The position numbers were made by a program, and so were the translations under genes. From Moraxella equi (GTDB taxonomy: Bacteria > Pseudomonadota > Gammaproteobacteria > Pseudomonadales > Moraxellaceae): DNA of 10,949 nt. Where the stretch lies: positions 1 through 10,949 of the forward strand of contig NZ_MXAP01000157.1 of NCBI RefSeq assembly GCF_002027555.1, given 5' to 3'. Positions 1 to 7,052 of the stretch are shown piece by piece (within the stretch, counting starts at the first letter, position 1; each line of letters starts with the position of its first letter). The notes beneath the pieces were generated by a model. That model was given only the letters and a program-made list of their open reading frames with translations, did not search any database and was not told where the DNA came from.

Positions 1-152
1 TGTGGACATGATTTGCATTTGTGATTTATCTGTTTTATGCTCTCTAAATCATCAAAATGCAGAATGCCAAGTCTTATCAAACTTATATTAACTATGACCC
101 AAATATTCGCTTTGCTTTAAATAAATATCACATCTAACGAATTTGAAATTTG
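1..152. other. AT-rich intergenic edge, no gene seen
   Basis: Non-coding stretch downstream of the minus-strand lipoprotein gene. I find no open frame of note, no RNA gene and no convincing terminator. It may hold the 3' flank of a neighbour outside the window. Confidence 0.5.
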
Positions 153-761
153 TCATAAGCCAGGCTTTGTCGCAACTGTGTTGATAAATAGCCAATATTG
201 ATGATTGTGGGTTATTTTTAAAATCTTTTGCATTTCTTTTTGATAAATTTCATAATCACCATTTAAAATAACAGTATGGATAATGTTGTCATCTAAATCT
301 TTATGTAGTGGTGAGCAAGCCATTTCAGTTGTTGGTAGGCTACCTTGAATTTTTATGCCCGTCTTGGTGAGTACAAATTCACCATTCATGCTGTTGCAAT
401 TATTGGGCATGTACATCCAATGATTGTCTAATTCTACACTTTTTTCAAAAATCAATATAAAATCATCTTTTTTAACAATCGGCAAATTTAGGTTGTTAAA
501 ATTTATATCACTTACTACAATCAATCGCCACTGATTGGATATATTTTCATAAGTTAACGCTAATTTTTGCCAATCATTAGATTTTAGGGAGCTTAATAGT
601 TCATCATTGGTTGGTAATGCTGGCGGTGGTTTGTTGTTGTCTTTGCTGATATTGGTGATATTGACATCATGTTCAATCGTGTTTTTTGAATTTTGATTGT
701 GGTTGGTGCAGGCAGAAAGTAACATTATGAATAAAAGAATAGAAATTTTTATGTTTATCAT
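153..761 (-). CDS. META-domain (HslJ-like) lipoprotein
   Basis: A 202-residue predicted lipoprotein. A short hydrophobic signal peptide (residues 1-17) ends in a canonical lipobox, L15-S-A-C18, so the mature protein should be lipidated on Cys18 and held in an envelope membrane. Residues 19-55 are a polar Asn/Lys/Pro-rich linker. From about residue 75 the sequence fits the META/HslJ fold: a W-R-L strand at 78-80, the family hallmark NNCNSMNGEF at 120-129, and a T-T-E-M-A-C motif at 144-149. C122 and C149 are the two conserved META cysteines. HslJ in E. coli is linked to novobiocin resistance and other META proteins to surface or stress roles; which applies here cannot be told. The gene is notably AT-rich (20% GC by hand count over 421-480). 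No clear Shine-Dalgarno precedes the ATG; the start is chosen because it gives a proper signal peptide. It is divergent from the transporter gene. Confidence 0.8.
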   Translation of the reverse strand: MINIKISILLFIMLLSACTNHNQNSKNTIEHDVNITNISKDNNKPPPALPTNDELLSSLKSNDWQKLALTYENISNQWRLIVVSDINFNNLNLPIVKKDDFILIFEKSVELDNHWMYMPNNCNSMNGEFVLTKTGIKIQGSLPTTEMACSPLHKDLDDNIIHTVILNGDYEIYQKEMQKILKITHNHQYWLFINTVATKPGL

Positions 762-789
762 GCTGTGTGCTTGTTAAGTTTGATGCTTT

Positions 790-818
790 ATTGTCACACA
801 TCATATTGATGATTTCAA
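790..818 (-). promoter_or_regulatory. possible sigma70 promoter of META lipoprotein gene
   Basis: On the minus strand TTGAAA (813-818) lies 17 bp upstream of GACAAT (790-795), matching 5/6 and 4/6 of the sigma70 hexamers. It sits about 30 bp before the ATG at 761. The weak -10 keeps this tentative. Confidence 0.35.
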
Positions 819-880
819 ATGGAGAATTGGATAAAAGGGCGGACATCTTGGTTAATTTGGTGAACACCCCTTCACGCCAC

Positions 881-910
881 TTGACAAACACGCCCAATCA
901 TGGTTATAAT
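881..910 (+). promoter_or_regulatory. full-consensus sigma70 promoter of the EamA transporter gene
   Basis: TTGACA (881-886) and TATAAT (905-910) both match consensus at 6/6, with an 18-bp spacer. Transcription should start near 917, giving a leader of about 26 nt before the ATG at 943. The leader has no purine-rich Shine-Dalgarno sequence, which is odd for such a strong promoter. Confidence 0.75.
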
Positions 911-942
911 ATCACACCAATTTGTAACAAAATATTTCATCC

Positions 943-1836
943 ATGATTTTTCTAATCTCTGCCATTTGTGCCAGTGTCTTGGTGTCTATTTTTCTAAAAG
1001 TGGCACGCCGTCAAGATATTGATATTGCCCAAGCCATTTTGGTGAATTATATCACCGCTATTATTTTATGTATTTTCTTATTAAAGCCCAGTTTAAATGT
1101 CAGCGAAATTATGGCAAATGGGGCATTTATCGTCATCGCCTTGGGCGTGCTGTTGCCGAGCGTATTTATCATCATGGCAAAGGCGGTGCAACTCGTTGGC
1201 ATTGCCAAATCGGACGTGGCACAGCGTTTGGCGTTATTTTTGCCGATATTGGCGTCATTTACCATATTTGGAGAAAGTTTAACACTTGCCAAAGGTGTGG
1301 GCATTATTTTGGCGTTTTCATCACTCATTGCCCTAACTTATAAACCCAACCCAAAAGCCAATTTAAAAAACAGCCTAAAAACCAATCATGCCAAAACAGA
1401 TAATTCATTAAATATCAAAAACACCGCTTTAATATTAGGCGGAGTATGGGCAGGCTATGGCGTGATTGATATTTTATTTAAACAAATGGCAAAATTAGGT
1501 AATGCCTTTGCCAATACCTTACTTGTGAGCTTTATATTGGCATTTGTCTTGTTATTTATTTATCTAATAATCAATAAAACCAAATGGCAAGGTAAAAGTT
1601 TGATTAGTGGGATTTTGCTTGGGGTATTAAACTTTTTTAATATTTTATTTTATATCAAAGCTCATCAAGCCTATAAAGATGACCCAACCTTGGTATTTGC
1701 TGGCATGAATATCGGCGTGATATGTTTGGGAGCGGTTGTGGGGTTATTTATTTTTAAAGAAAAAATCTCCAAAATTAACGGTATGGGGATTGTCTTGGGC
1801 GTGTGTGCGGTGTGGTGTTTGTTTTATTTGACTTGA
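943..1836 (+). CDS. EamA/DMT-family inner-membrane transporter
   Basis: A 297-residue, very hydrophobic protein with about ten predicted membrane spans, the usual size and topology of the drug/metabolite transporter superfamily. The spans fall in two blocks of five (about residues 1-130 and 158-297) separated by a polar, Lys/Asn-rich loop at 132-157, consistent with the two EamA repeats. Each half ends with the typical arrangement of an acidic patch followed by a Gly-rich helix: F-G-E-S-L before a KGVGIILAF helix in the first, F-K-E-K-I before an INGMGIVLG helix in the second. DMT exporters move amino acids, nucleotides or other small metabolites; the substrate here cannot be read from sequence. 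The start at 943 puts the first span at the N-terminus as expected, although no Shine-Dalgarno is visible. It is transcribed from its own consensus promoter and is probably monocistronic, given the terminator-like hairpin after it. Confidence 0.85.
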   Translation: MIFLISAICASVLVSIFLKVARRQDIDIAQAILVNYITAIILCIFLLKPSLNVSEIMANGAFIVIALGVLLPSVFIIMAKAVQLVGIAKSDVAQRLALFLPILASFTIFGESLTLAKGVGIILAFSSLIALTYKPNPKANLKNSLKTNHAKTDNSLNIKNTALILGGVWAGYGVIDILFKQMAKLGNAFANTLLVSFILAFVLLFIYLIINKTKWQGKSLISGILLGVLNFFNILFYIKAHQAYKDDPTLVFAGMNIGVICLGAVVGLFIFKEKISKINGMGIVLGVCAVWCLFYLT

Positions 1837-1902
1837 TTTGAAATAATTTTAAATAATAGACTTCTTTTCAAACCCCGATTTTTATAGATTCTTAAAAACT
1901 TC

Positions 1903-1932
1903 AAACCCAGTGTTTATAAGGGTTTATTTTTA
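1903..1932 (+). terminator. probable Rho-independent terminator after the transporter gene
   Basis: AAACCC (1903-1908) pairs with GGGTTT (1920-1925) around an 11-nt loop and is followed by ATTTTTA. The stem is short, but the position, 67 bp after the transporter stop codon, fits. Confidence 0.45.
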
Positions 1933-1961
1933 GTTTGGAAAGAGATTTAATAAAAATCATC

Positions 1962-1980
1962 AGGTGCGTGTTATGCACCT
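1962..1980. repeat. small inverted repeat, possible second terminator
   Basis: AGGTGC (1962-1967) and GCACCT (1975-1980) form a perfect 6-bp stem with a 7-nt loop. It is followed by TTCTAT, a poor U-tract. Apart from this, the preceding hairpin and the rep promoter, the 283-bp gap 1837-2119 shows nothing else. Confidence 0.3.
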
Positions 1981-2060
1981 TTCTATGTAATGTGGATAAA
2001 TTTTAACCAAAAATATGACATAACAATACTTCATATTACCGATAAATTTACCACAAACTT

Positions 2061-2089
2061 TTGCCCAATTTGCCAAAATCCATTATAAT
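2061..2089 (+). promoter_or_regulatory. sigma70 promoter of rep
   Basis: TTGCCC (2061-2066, 4/6) and TATAAT (2084-2089, 6/6) are 17 bp apart. A start near 2096 would leave a leader of about 24 nt before the rep ATG at 2120, in which GAAGA (2106-2110) is the only, weak, ribosome-binding candidate. Confidence 0.6.
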
Positions 2090-2119
2090 AGGCAACTATT
2101 TGCCCGAAGAATTTAGATT

Positions 2120-4153
2120 ATGAGTCAACTAAATCCCCGCCAACAAGAAGCCCTAGCCCATGTTTCAGGCCCTTTGCTCGTTCTGGCAGGGGCAGGGTCG
2201 GGCAAAACGTCTGTGATTACCCAAAAAATCGCTCATCTTGTCCAAAACTGCAACACGCCTGCCGAGCGTATCACGGCAATGACCTTTACCAATAAGGCGG
2301 CAAGGGAGATGAAAGAGCGTGTCAAAAAACTCTTGCCAAGCGAGAAAACTCGTGGGCTGACGGTGTCCACGTTTCACCAGTTTGGTTTGCAGTTTTTGCG
2401 GTATGAACTCATTAACACGCCCCTAAAAGGCAATTTTAGTATCATGGATGCCGATGACAGCAAACGCCTGCTTGCCGAGCTGATGGTGCGTGATAACCTA
2501 TCAGGGGCGGAGCGTGCGGACATGGTGGGTAAGGCGATTAAGATGATTAGTGACTGGAAAAATGACTTAGTCGCCCCCGAAGATGCTGAGCGGACACTGA
2601 CCAACCCCGAAGATGTGATTTTCGCTCATCTGTATGGGCTGTATGAGCGGAATTTGCGAGCATATAATGCGGTGGATTTTGATGATTTGATTGTCCTACC
2701 TGCCCGTATTTTAAAAGAAAATGAGCGAGTGCGGGAAAAATGGCAAAACCGCATTCGCTACCTGCTCGTGGACGAGTACCAAGACACCAATACCGCTCAG
2801 TATGAGCTTATCAAGCTACTGGTAGGCATTCGGGCAAGGTTCACGGTGGTGGGCGATGATGACCAATCTATCTATGCGTGGCGTGGGGCAAAGCCTGAGA
2901 ACATGGCGTTGTTAAAGCAGGATTTCCCCGCTCTGCATGTTGTCAAGCTAGAACAAAACTACCGCTCTACCAATCGCATATTGGCGTCTGCCAATGCCGT
3001 GATTACCAATAATGAGCATATTTTTGAAAAATCGCTGTGGTCGGATAAAGGGCATGGCGAGCTGATTCGGGTGCTAAGCTCGCCCGATGATGGGGTGGAA
3101 GCAGAGCGTGTGGCAAAAGAGATAGTGACGCACCGCCTAAGACATAACAACTCATGGGAGCAGTATGCCGTGCTGTATCGCTCCAACTTTCAGGCTCGGG
3201 TGCTAGAAGCCGAACTGCGTTCACTACAAGTGCCGTATAAGCTCTCGGGCGGTACGTCATTTTTTGCTCGCACGGAGATTAAGGACGTCATGAGTTATTT
3301 GCGGATTATCCTAAATCCTGATGATGACGCGGCATTTTTGCGGATCATCAACACGCCCAAACGTGGCATGGGTTCGGCAACCTTAGAAAAGCTCGGACTG
3401 GTCGCCCAAGAACATGGCTTATCGCTACTGTCTGCCTGCTCTCATGCGGGGCTAAAATCGGCAGTGGGGGCAAAGGCAGGGGCGACGCTTGCCAGTTTTG
3501 GAGAGTTTATTGAGCATTATACCCGTGAGCTTTATGATAATCCCGACCCCATGCCACTGGTGCGTCAGATGATTATGGAGACGGGGTATCTTGACTACAT
3601 CAAAGAAGACAGCAAAACACCCCAACAAGAAAAAAACCGCCTTGACAACATCGAATCCTTGTACTCGTCCATTCATGCACTCATAGACCGTGCCGAAGAT
3701 GATGATGAAAAAAGCATTGAAGCGGTGATTCGCAAGCTTGTGCTACTAGACATGCTAGAACAACAGCAAGAAGAAGAAAATACCAACAAAGTTAATCTCA
3801 TGACCCTGCACGCCGCTAAGGGGCTTGAATTTGATTTTGTGTATATCATTGGGGTCGAAGAAGACATCTTGCCACACCGTAATTCTATTGTCTCGGAGAC
3901 GGTCGAAGAAGAACGTCGTCTCATGTATGTGGGTATCACACGAGCAAGGCATGAGCTGACCTTGATGTATGCCCAAAAACGCAGGGCGGGCAAAGAGTAT
4001 CGCCAGACCACGCCGTCACGCTTTTTGGATGAGTTGCCAAGCGACCACATTGATTATCCTGCCAAACGCCAAAAATCTGCCGACCCGAACAAGGTTGCCA
4101 CAGACTATTTGGCGAACATTCAGGCAATGCTTGCCGCCAAACGTAAAGGCTAA
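2120..4153 (+). CDS. rep: ATP-dependent DNA helicase Rep (SF1A)
   Basis: A 677-residue UvrD/Rep-type 3'-5' helicase, essentially the length of E. coli Rep (673). Visible motifs in order: Q-motif QQ at 8-9; Walker A GAGSGKT at 24-30; motif Ia MTFTNKAAREM at 54-64; Walker B as VDEYQD at 217-222; motif III GDDDQSIYAWRGA at 245-257; motif IV QNYRST at 279-284; motif V MTLHAAKGLEFD around 561-572; motif VI EEERRLMYVGITRAR at 596-610, with its arginine finger. All catalytic residues are present, so it should be active. Rep unwinds DNA ahead of stalled replication forks, displaces bound proteins and helps restart; in E. coli its C-terminus contacts DnaB. The ~25 residues after position 650 are polar and basic, as expected for that tail. 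The short length and DEYQD motif favour Rep over UvrD (~720 residues) and PcrA. The start gives the normal N-terminus. It probably shares a transcript with the thioesterase gene 40 nt downstream. Confidence 0.95.
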   Translation: MSQLNPRQQEALAHVSGPLLVLAGAGSGKTSVITQKIAHLVQNCNTPAERITAMTFTNKAAREMKERVKKLLPSEKTRGLTVSTFHQFGLQFLRYELINTPLKGNFSIMDADDSKRLLAELMVRDNLSGAERADMVGKAIKMISDWKNDLVAPEDAERTLTNPEDVIFAHLYGLYERNLRAYNAVDFDDLIVLPARILKENERVREKWQNRIRYLLVDEYQDTNTAQYELIKLLVGIRARFTVVGDDDQSIYAWRGAKPENMALLKQDFPALHVVKLEQNYRSTNRILASANAVITNNEHIFEKSLWSDKGHGELIRVLSSPDDGVEAERVAKEIVTHRLRHNNSWEQYAVLYRSNFQARVLEAELRSLQVPYKLSGGTSFFARTEIKDVMSYLRIILNPDDDAAFLRIINTPKRGMGSATLEKLGLVAQEHGLSLLSACSHAGLKSAVGAKAGATLASFGEFIEHYTRELYDNPDPMPLVRQMIMETGYLDYIKEDSKTPQQEKNRLDNIESLYSSIHALIDRAEDDDEKSIEAVIRKLVLLDMLEQQQEEENTNKVNLMTLHAAKGLEFDFVYIIGVEEDILPHRNSIVSETVEEERRLMYVGITRARHELTLMYAQKRRAGKEYRQTTPSRFLDELPSDHIDYPAKRQKSADPNKVATDYLANIQAMLAAKRKG

Positions 4154-4193
4154 TCGTTTATCACTAATCCATTTATAAAAATCTGAGTATATT

Positions 4194-4748
4194 ATGTATC
4201 CATTTTTACGCCTAACCCAAAACATCATCAGCAGTGCAACCGCTTATCGCAAAAGCAAAAAGTCAGGCATGGTGGCAGGTCTGACTGACACGACCGAGTA
4301 TCGCTTTACCGCCAATGTGAATGACATTGATAACTTCTTTGAGATGAACAATGGGCGGATTTTGACGTTGTTTGACCTAGGGCGAAATGACTTTGCCATT
4401 CGTACAGGTCTGGGCAAAAAACTCGTACAAAATCGGTGGGGTTTGGTGGTGGCAGGCAGTACCATTCAGTATCGCAAACGTGTGCGACTCTTTGATAAAG
4501 TGCTGATGAAAACTCGGGTATGTGCCATTGATGATAAGTGGTTTTATATGGAGCAGACGATGTGGGTGGATGGCAAATGCACTTGTCATGCACTGCTTCG
4601 TACGGCGGTAACCAACTTTATGACGGGCAAACCCATACCGACCGCACAGGTGTTATCATCGCTTGGCTATGACGGGGTGAGCCTACCGCCTGATGAATGG
4701 GTGCAAGCGTGGATAGAGGCGGACAAACAGCGACCGTTTCCGCATTAA
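4194..4748 (+). CDS. acyl-CoA thioesterase-like protein (hotdog fold, 4HBT family)
   Basis: A 184-residue protein that resembles the 4HBT_2/THEM6-like thioesterases. Key features are D44-I-D46, corresponding to the catalytic-region aspartate, followed by MNNGR (51-55) on the central hotdog helix, then LFDLGRNDF, and the VVAGSTIQYRKRV strand (85-97) seen in these enzymes. The family hydrolyses acyl-CoA thioesters in the cytoplasm; chain-length preference cannot be predicted. No signal peptide or transmembrane segment is evident, though the first 15 residues are amphipathic. The ATG at 4194 follows rep by 40 nt without an intervening terminator or promoter that I can see, so co-transcription is likely, though the functions are not obviously linked. 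Its ribosome-binding site is weak (GAGT about 8 nt upstream). A short CCTT/AAGG hairpin at 4760-4771 just after the stop may be a weak terminator. Confidence 0.8.
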   Translation: MYPFLRLTQNIISSATAYRKSKKSGMVAGLTDTTEYRFTANVNDIDNFFEMNNGRILTLFDLGRNDFAIRTGLGKKLVQNRWGLVVAGSTIQYRKRVRLFDKVLMKTRVCAIDDKWFYMEQTMWVDGKCTCHALLRTAVTNFMTGKPIPTAQVLSSLGYDGVSLPPDEWVQAWIEADKQRPFPH

Positions 4749-4833
4749 ATATCAGCAAACCTTTTAAAAGGCTTTATAGAACATATACACCCAAGAAACT
4801 TTAAAATTACTACAAATACAATGATGTGTGGAC

Positions 4834-4899
4834 GTAGGGGCGTGCTGAGCACGCCTTGTATAGTAATATCATCAAAGGGTGTGCAGAGCCAACCCCTAC
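4834..4899. repeat. 66-bp MITE-like inverted-repeat element
   Basis: GTAGGGG (4834-4840) and CCCCTAC (4893-4899) are perfect 7-bp ends. Immediately inside the left end GGCGTGCT (4839-4846) and AGCACGCC (4848-4855) form a tight hairpin. Elements with GTAGGGGCG-type ends and a short GC-rich hairpin are commonly dispersed in bacterial intergenic regions. It lies in the convergent gap between the thioesterase and lipoprotein genes. Only one copy is in the window, so repetitiveness is inferred. Confidence 0.5.
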
Positions 4900-4939
4900 A
4901 AACCCGTGGTAAATATCAAGTTGGTTGGGTGTAATACAC

Positions 4940-4967
4940 AAAAGAGGATAGAGTATATCCCCTTTTT
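4940..4967. terminator. bidirectional terminator between convergent genes
   Basis: AAAAGAGGATA (4940-4950) and TATCCCCTTTT (4956-4966) pair over 11 positions with one A/C mismatch (a G-U wobble on the minus-strand RNA) around a GAGTA loop. T-runs follow on both strands. It is placed 27 bp after the stop of the minus-strand lipoprotein gene and also in line with the end of the plus-strand rep/thioesterase transcript. Confidence 0.65.
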
Positions 4968-4993
4968 ATATAGGTTAAAATCACCAAACACAC

Positions 4994-6829
4994 TCATTTA
5001 TCGCTGGGTTTGCCGTTATTATCCATGTCTTCATCAAGATAATCTTCATCGCTGTAATCTTCATAAAGCTCATCGCTGTAATCGCCATAATCATCGCCAT
5101 AGCCATAATCATTACTGGCACCGCCTAAGGCATAACGAGAGTAATGCTCCATAAACGGTGGCTTCTCGCCTGTCTCCTTGAATCTGGCTCGCAGAGCATC
5201 TTGGTAGGTAAAGAGATTGACGCTGTTGTCGGCATTGGGCGTTTGACTGGCAGATGGCAGGCGAGCGAACTCATTTACGTGTTTGGCGTTTTGAAAGATT
5301 TGGGTAAAGACATCCACAAACAGCGGTTCACTGCTCGTCACGCCTGCTTTATCCATGTATCTGGCTCCGACCGTGTCATCGGTAAGATAGTGACGCTGAT
5401 GCACCCAAGCGATTTTGCCATGTGAGACACCATAATGCGTGGCGGGGGCATATTTAGAAATAGGGCGGTCTTCTTGGGGTGTGCCATCGGTGCTATGTAG
5501 CTCGCCATAGTAGCTCTCGATTTGCCGTTGCAGATACAAAAATAGCCCACGCATGAGTAGCTCGCTATTGACCACAAAGTCATCACGGCTATCATCAGCG
5601 GTGTCCGTCCCTGCTTCTATCTCTGTCTGGGCGGTGTCGCTGTCGGCATTTATCACATGAATCACGCTCTCACCGTCAATAATCTCACGCTCATAAAAAT
5701 CGGGCATCTGCTGAGTGAGTGTTGGATATTTGGCGGTCATCTCTTGGTAGAGTGTGTCGGCAAAGACATAGTTGCTGTACGCTTTGGCAGACTCTTTGAC
5801 GTTATTTTTGATGATGGTGGGCGTGTTTTGGATAAGGGTTAGTTTATCGGCAGGCAGGTTATTGGCGATAAACGGCAACTGGCTAAGCTCATCCGCCCCT
5901 GCCATGACAAAACCGTCTTGGGGCAGTGCCATAAAGCTCTCTTTTTTGGCGTTTAGGTAGGCTTTGATTAAATCACGGGTAAAGCTCTCGGGCAGACTGC
6001 CGTCATTGATGGGGATGTACAGCCATTTGCCTTGCCAGCTGTCGCCCAGTTTGGCGTCAAGCAGTTCGCTGTTTAGTAGAGCAAAGTTATCCGCCCACAG
6101 ATAAATGCCCCCTGCTTTTAGGTCGATGTATAGGGGCTGATTGATGGACATGTGCAGGTTTTTGGCGGTGTAGTCTAGCATGGGCAAGGCGGTAAACTTG
6201 CCTTGTAGGGGTTGATAACTGCCGACCACACGCACGCTAGATGGGGTGATGAGATACTCGTGCAGTAGCTCGGCTTTTTTGGCGTCTAGGGGCGTGGCAG
6301 GACGGGCGGATGGCTCATTGGTCTGACCATCTAGGTGAGTGCTGATGGCGTGGATGAATGCCTGTTCTTGCTCATCGGGGGTCAGCTGTCTGCTTTGTTC
6401 ATAAAAATTTTCAAAATCAAAAGGCTGATAGGCGGATGCTTGTTCTTGTTCATCACGGCATGCCAAAAAGTCGTCTTTGATTTTGGTGCGATGGGCTTGG
6501 TATTTGTCATCGCTGATGGGCAGGTTGTCCGTCTTAGCAGTTTGAAGCAGGCGGACATAAGCATGGTCATGCACCGCTTCGCAGTCGTCAGCTGGCGTGC
6601 TGTCAGTGACGTCTTTTAGGGCGTGACGGCGGATGTCGTTAGAGACATAGGCATTTGTCTCGTAGCTAAATGATGAGCGAAGTTGTGATTTGACCGCTTT
6701 GGCTAGAACTTCTTTGGCGTGATGGTCGGTATTAGCGGTGGCGGACTGTGGGGCTTGCGTGGTGGCACAGGCGGTCATCAGACAGCTGACAACAGCCAAA
6801 CTTAGTGTGCGATAAGGTAGTGTTTTCAT
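4994..6829 (-). CDS. large lipoprotein of unknown function, Asp/Tyr-rich C-terminus (611 aa)
   Basis: I do not recognise this protein. The open frame runs upstream to 6994, but the start at 6829 is chosen because it is preceded by a good ribosome-binding site and opens a signal peptide ending in a lipobox (M18-T-A-C21). The 611-residue product should be a lipidated envelope protein. Residues 35-170 look helical and charged, with a cysteine pair C83/C124 that could form a disulfide in the periplasm. Residues 195-330 look like mixed alpha/beta sequence with a Pro-x-x-x-Asp-x-x-x-Gly pattern near 231-240. A beta segment ATHYGVSHGKIAWVHQRHY follows at 463-481. Residues 573-602 hold 14 Asp/Glu and 7 Tyr of 30, partly built from an 8-residue repeat beginning DYSDE. 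It is a likely distant paralogue of the lipoprotein encoded directly upstream. A cell-surface or periplasmic binding role is plausible but unproven; the acidic tail could bind cations. Confidence 0.7.
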   Translation of the reverse strand: MKTLPYRTLSLAVVSCLMTACATTQAPQSATANTDHHAKEVLAKAVKSQLRSSFSYETNAYVSNDIRRHALKDVTDSTPADDCEAVHDHAYVRLLQTAKTDNLPISDDKYQAHRTKIKDDFLACRDEQEQASAYQPFDFENFYEQSRQLTPDEQEQAFIHAISTHLDGQTNEPSARPATPLDAKKAELLHEYLITPSSVRVVGSYQPLQGKFTALPMLDYTAKNLHMSINQPLYIDLKAGGIYLWADNFALLNSELLDAKLGDSWQGKWLYIPINDGSLPESFTRDLIKAYLNAKKESFMALPQDGFVMAGADELSQLPFIANNLPADKLTLIQNTPTIIKNNVKESAKAYSNYVFADTLYQEMTAKYPTLTQQMPDFYEREIIDGESVIHVINADSDTAQTEIEAGTDTADDSRDDFVVNSELLMRGLFLYLQRQIESYYGELHSTDGTPQEDRPISKYAPATHYGVSHGKIAWVHQRHYLTDDTVGARYMDKAGVTSSEPLFVDVFTQIFQNAKHVNEFARLPSASQTPNADNSVNLFTYQDALRARFKETGEKPPFMEHYSRYALGGASNDYGYGDDYGDYSDELYEDYSDEDYLDEDMDNNGKPSDK

Positions 6830-6834
6830 GGTTT

Positions 6835-6840
6835 TCCTTA
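6835..6840 (-). promoter_or_regulatory. Shine-Dalgarno fixing the lipoprotein start
   Basis: TAAGGA on the minus strand ends 5 nt before the ATG at 6829. This supports that ATG over the in-frame upstream codons as far as 6994, which encode a Lys/Ile-rich stretch without signal-peptide character. Confidence 0.75.
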
Positions 6841-6910
6841 ATGAGTATATTAATCGGGATAAGTCCCAATCTTGGCTGATGATAAGGTATTGATTTGTAA
6901 AGTTTAAAAT

Positions 6911-6945
6911 GACAAAAATAAATTTACCAGTATTGCAATGCTGGT
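6911..6945 (-). terminator. possible terminator of the upstream lipoprotein gene
   Basis: ACCAG (6926-6930) and CTGGT (6941-6945) flank the palindrome ATTGCAAT (6932-6939). The whole is a near-perfect inverted repeat with one T/G mismatch. On the minus-strand RNA it is preceded by an A-run and followed by an AU-rich tail. It lies 108 bp after the stop at 7053, inside the 223-bp gap between the two lipoprotein genes. A T-run also follows it on the plus strand. Confidence 0.4.
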
Positions 6946-7052
6946 TTTTAGCAATTTTGTCAATTTTACCGATTTTATCAGTTCTATCAATCAAGTTAAT
7001 TTAATGTAATTTAATCAAATCAAGCCAAGAATGGGGCAAGCCTTGTAAATGG

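Noticed and set aside
673..897. 74-codon minus-strand open frame beginning upstream of the META lipoprotein
   Set aside because: It overlaps the lipoprotein start in another frame, overlaps the transporter promoter, has no ribosome-binding site, and its second half reads like a frame shadow of the lipoprotein gene.
4839..4855. Similarity of GGCGTGCTGAGC to the GGCGTGTTGAAC end of the 9430-9687 element
   Set aside because: 10 of 12 matches, but the flanking bases and the architecture differ, so it is most likely coincidental.
4879..5154. His/Asn-rich 91-codon plus-strand frame
   Set aside because: It is the antisense reading of the Asp/Tyr-rich repeat in the lipoprotein tail and starts inside the 66-bp repeat.
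6830..6994. 55-codon N-terminal extension of the 611-aa lipoprotein
   Set aside because: The extension is Lys/Ile-rich with no signal-peptide character, covers the terminator-like hairpin of the previous gene, and the start at 6829 has a good Shine-Dalgarno and lipobox.
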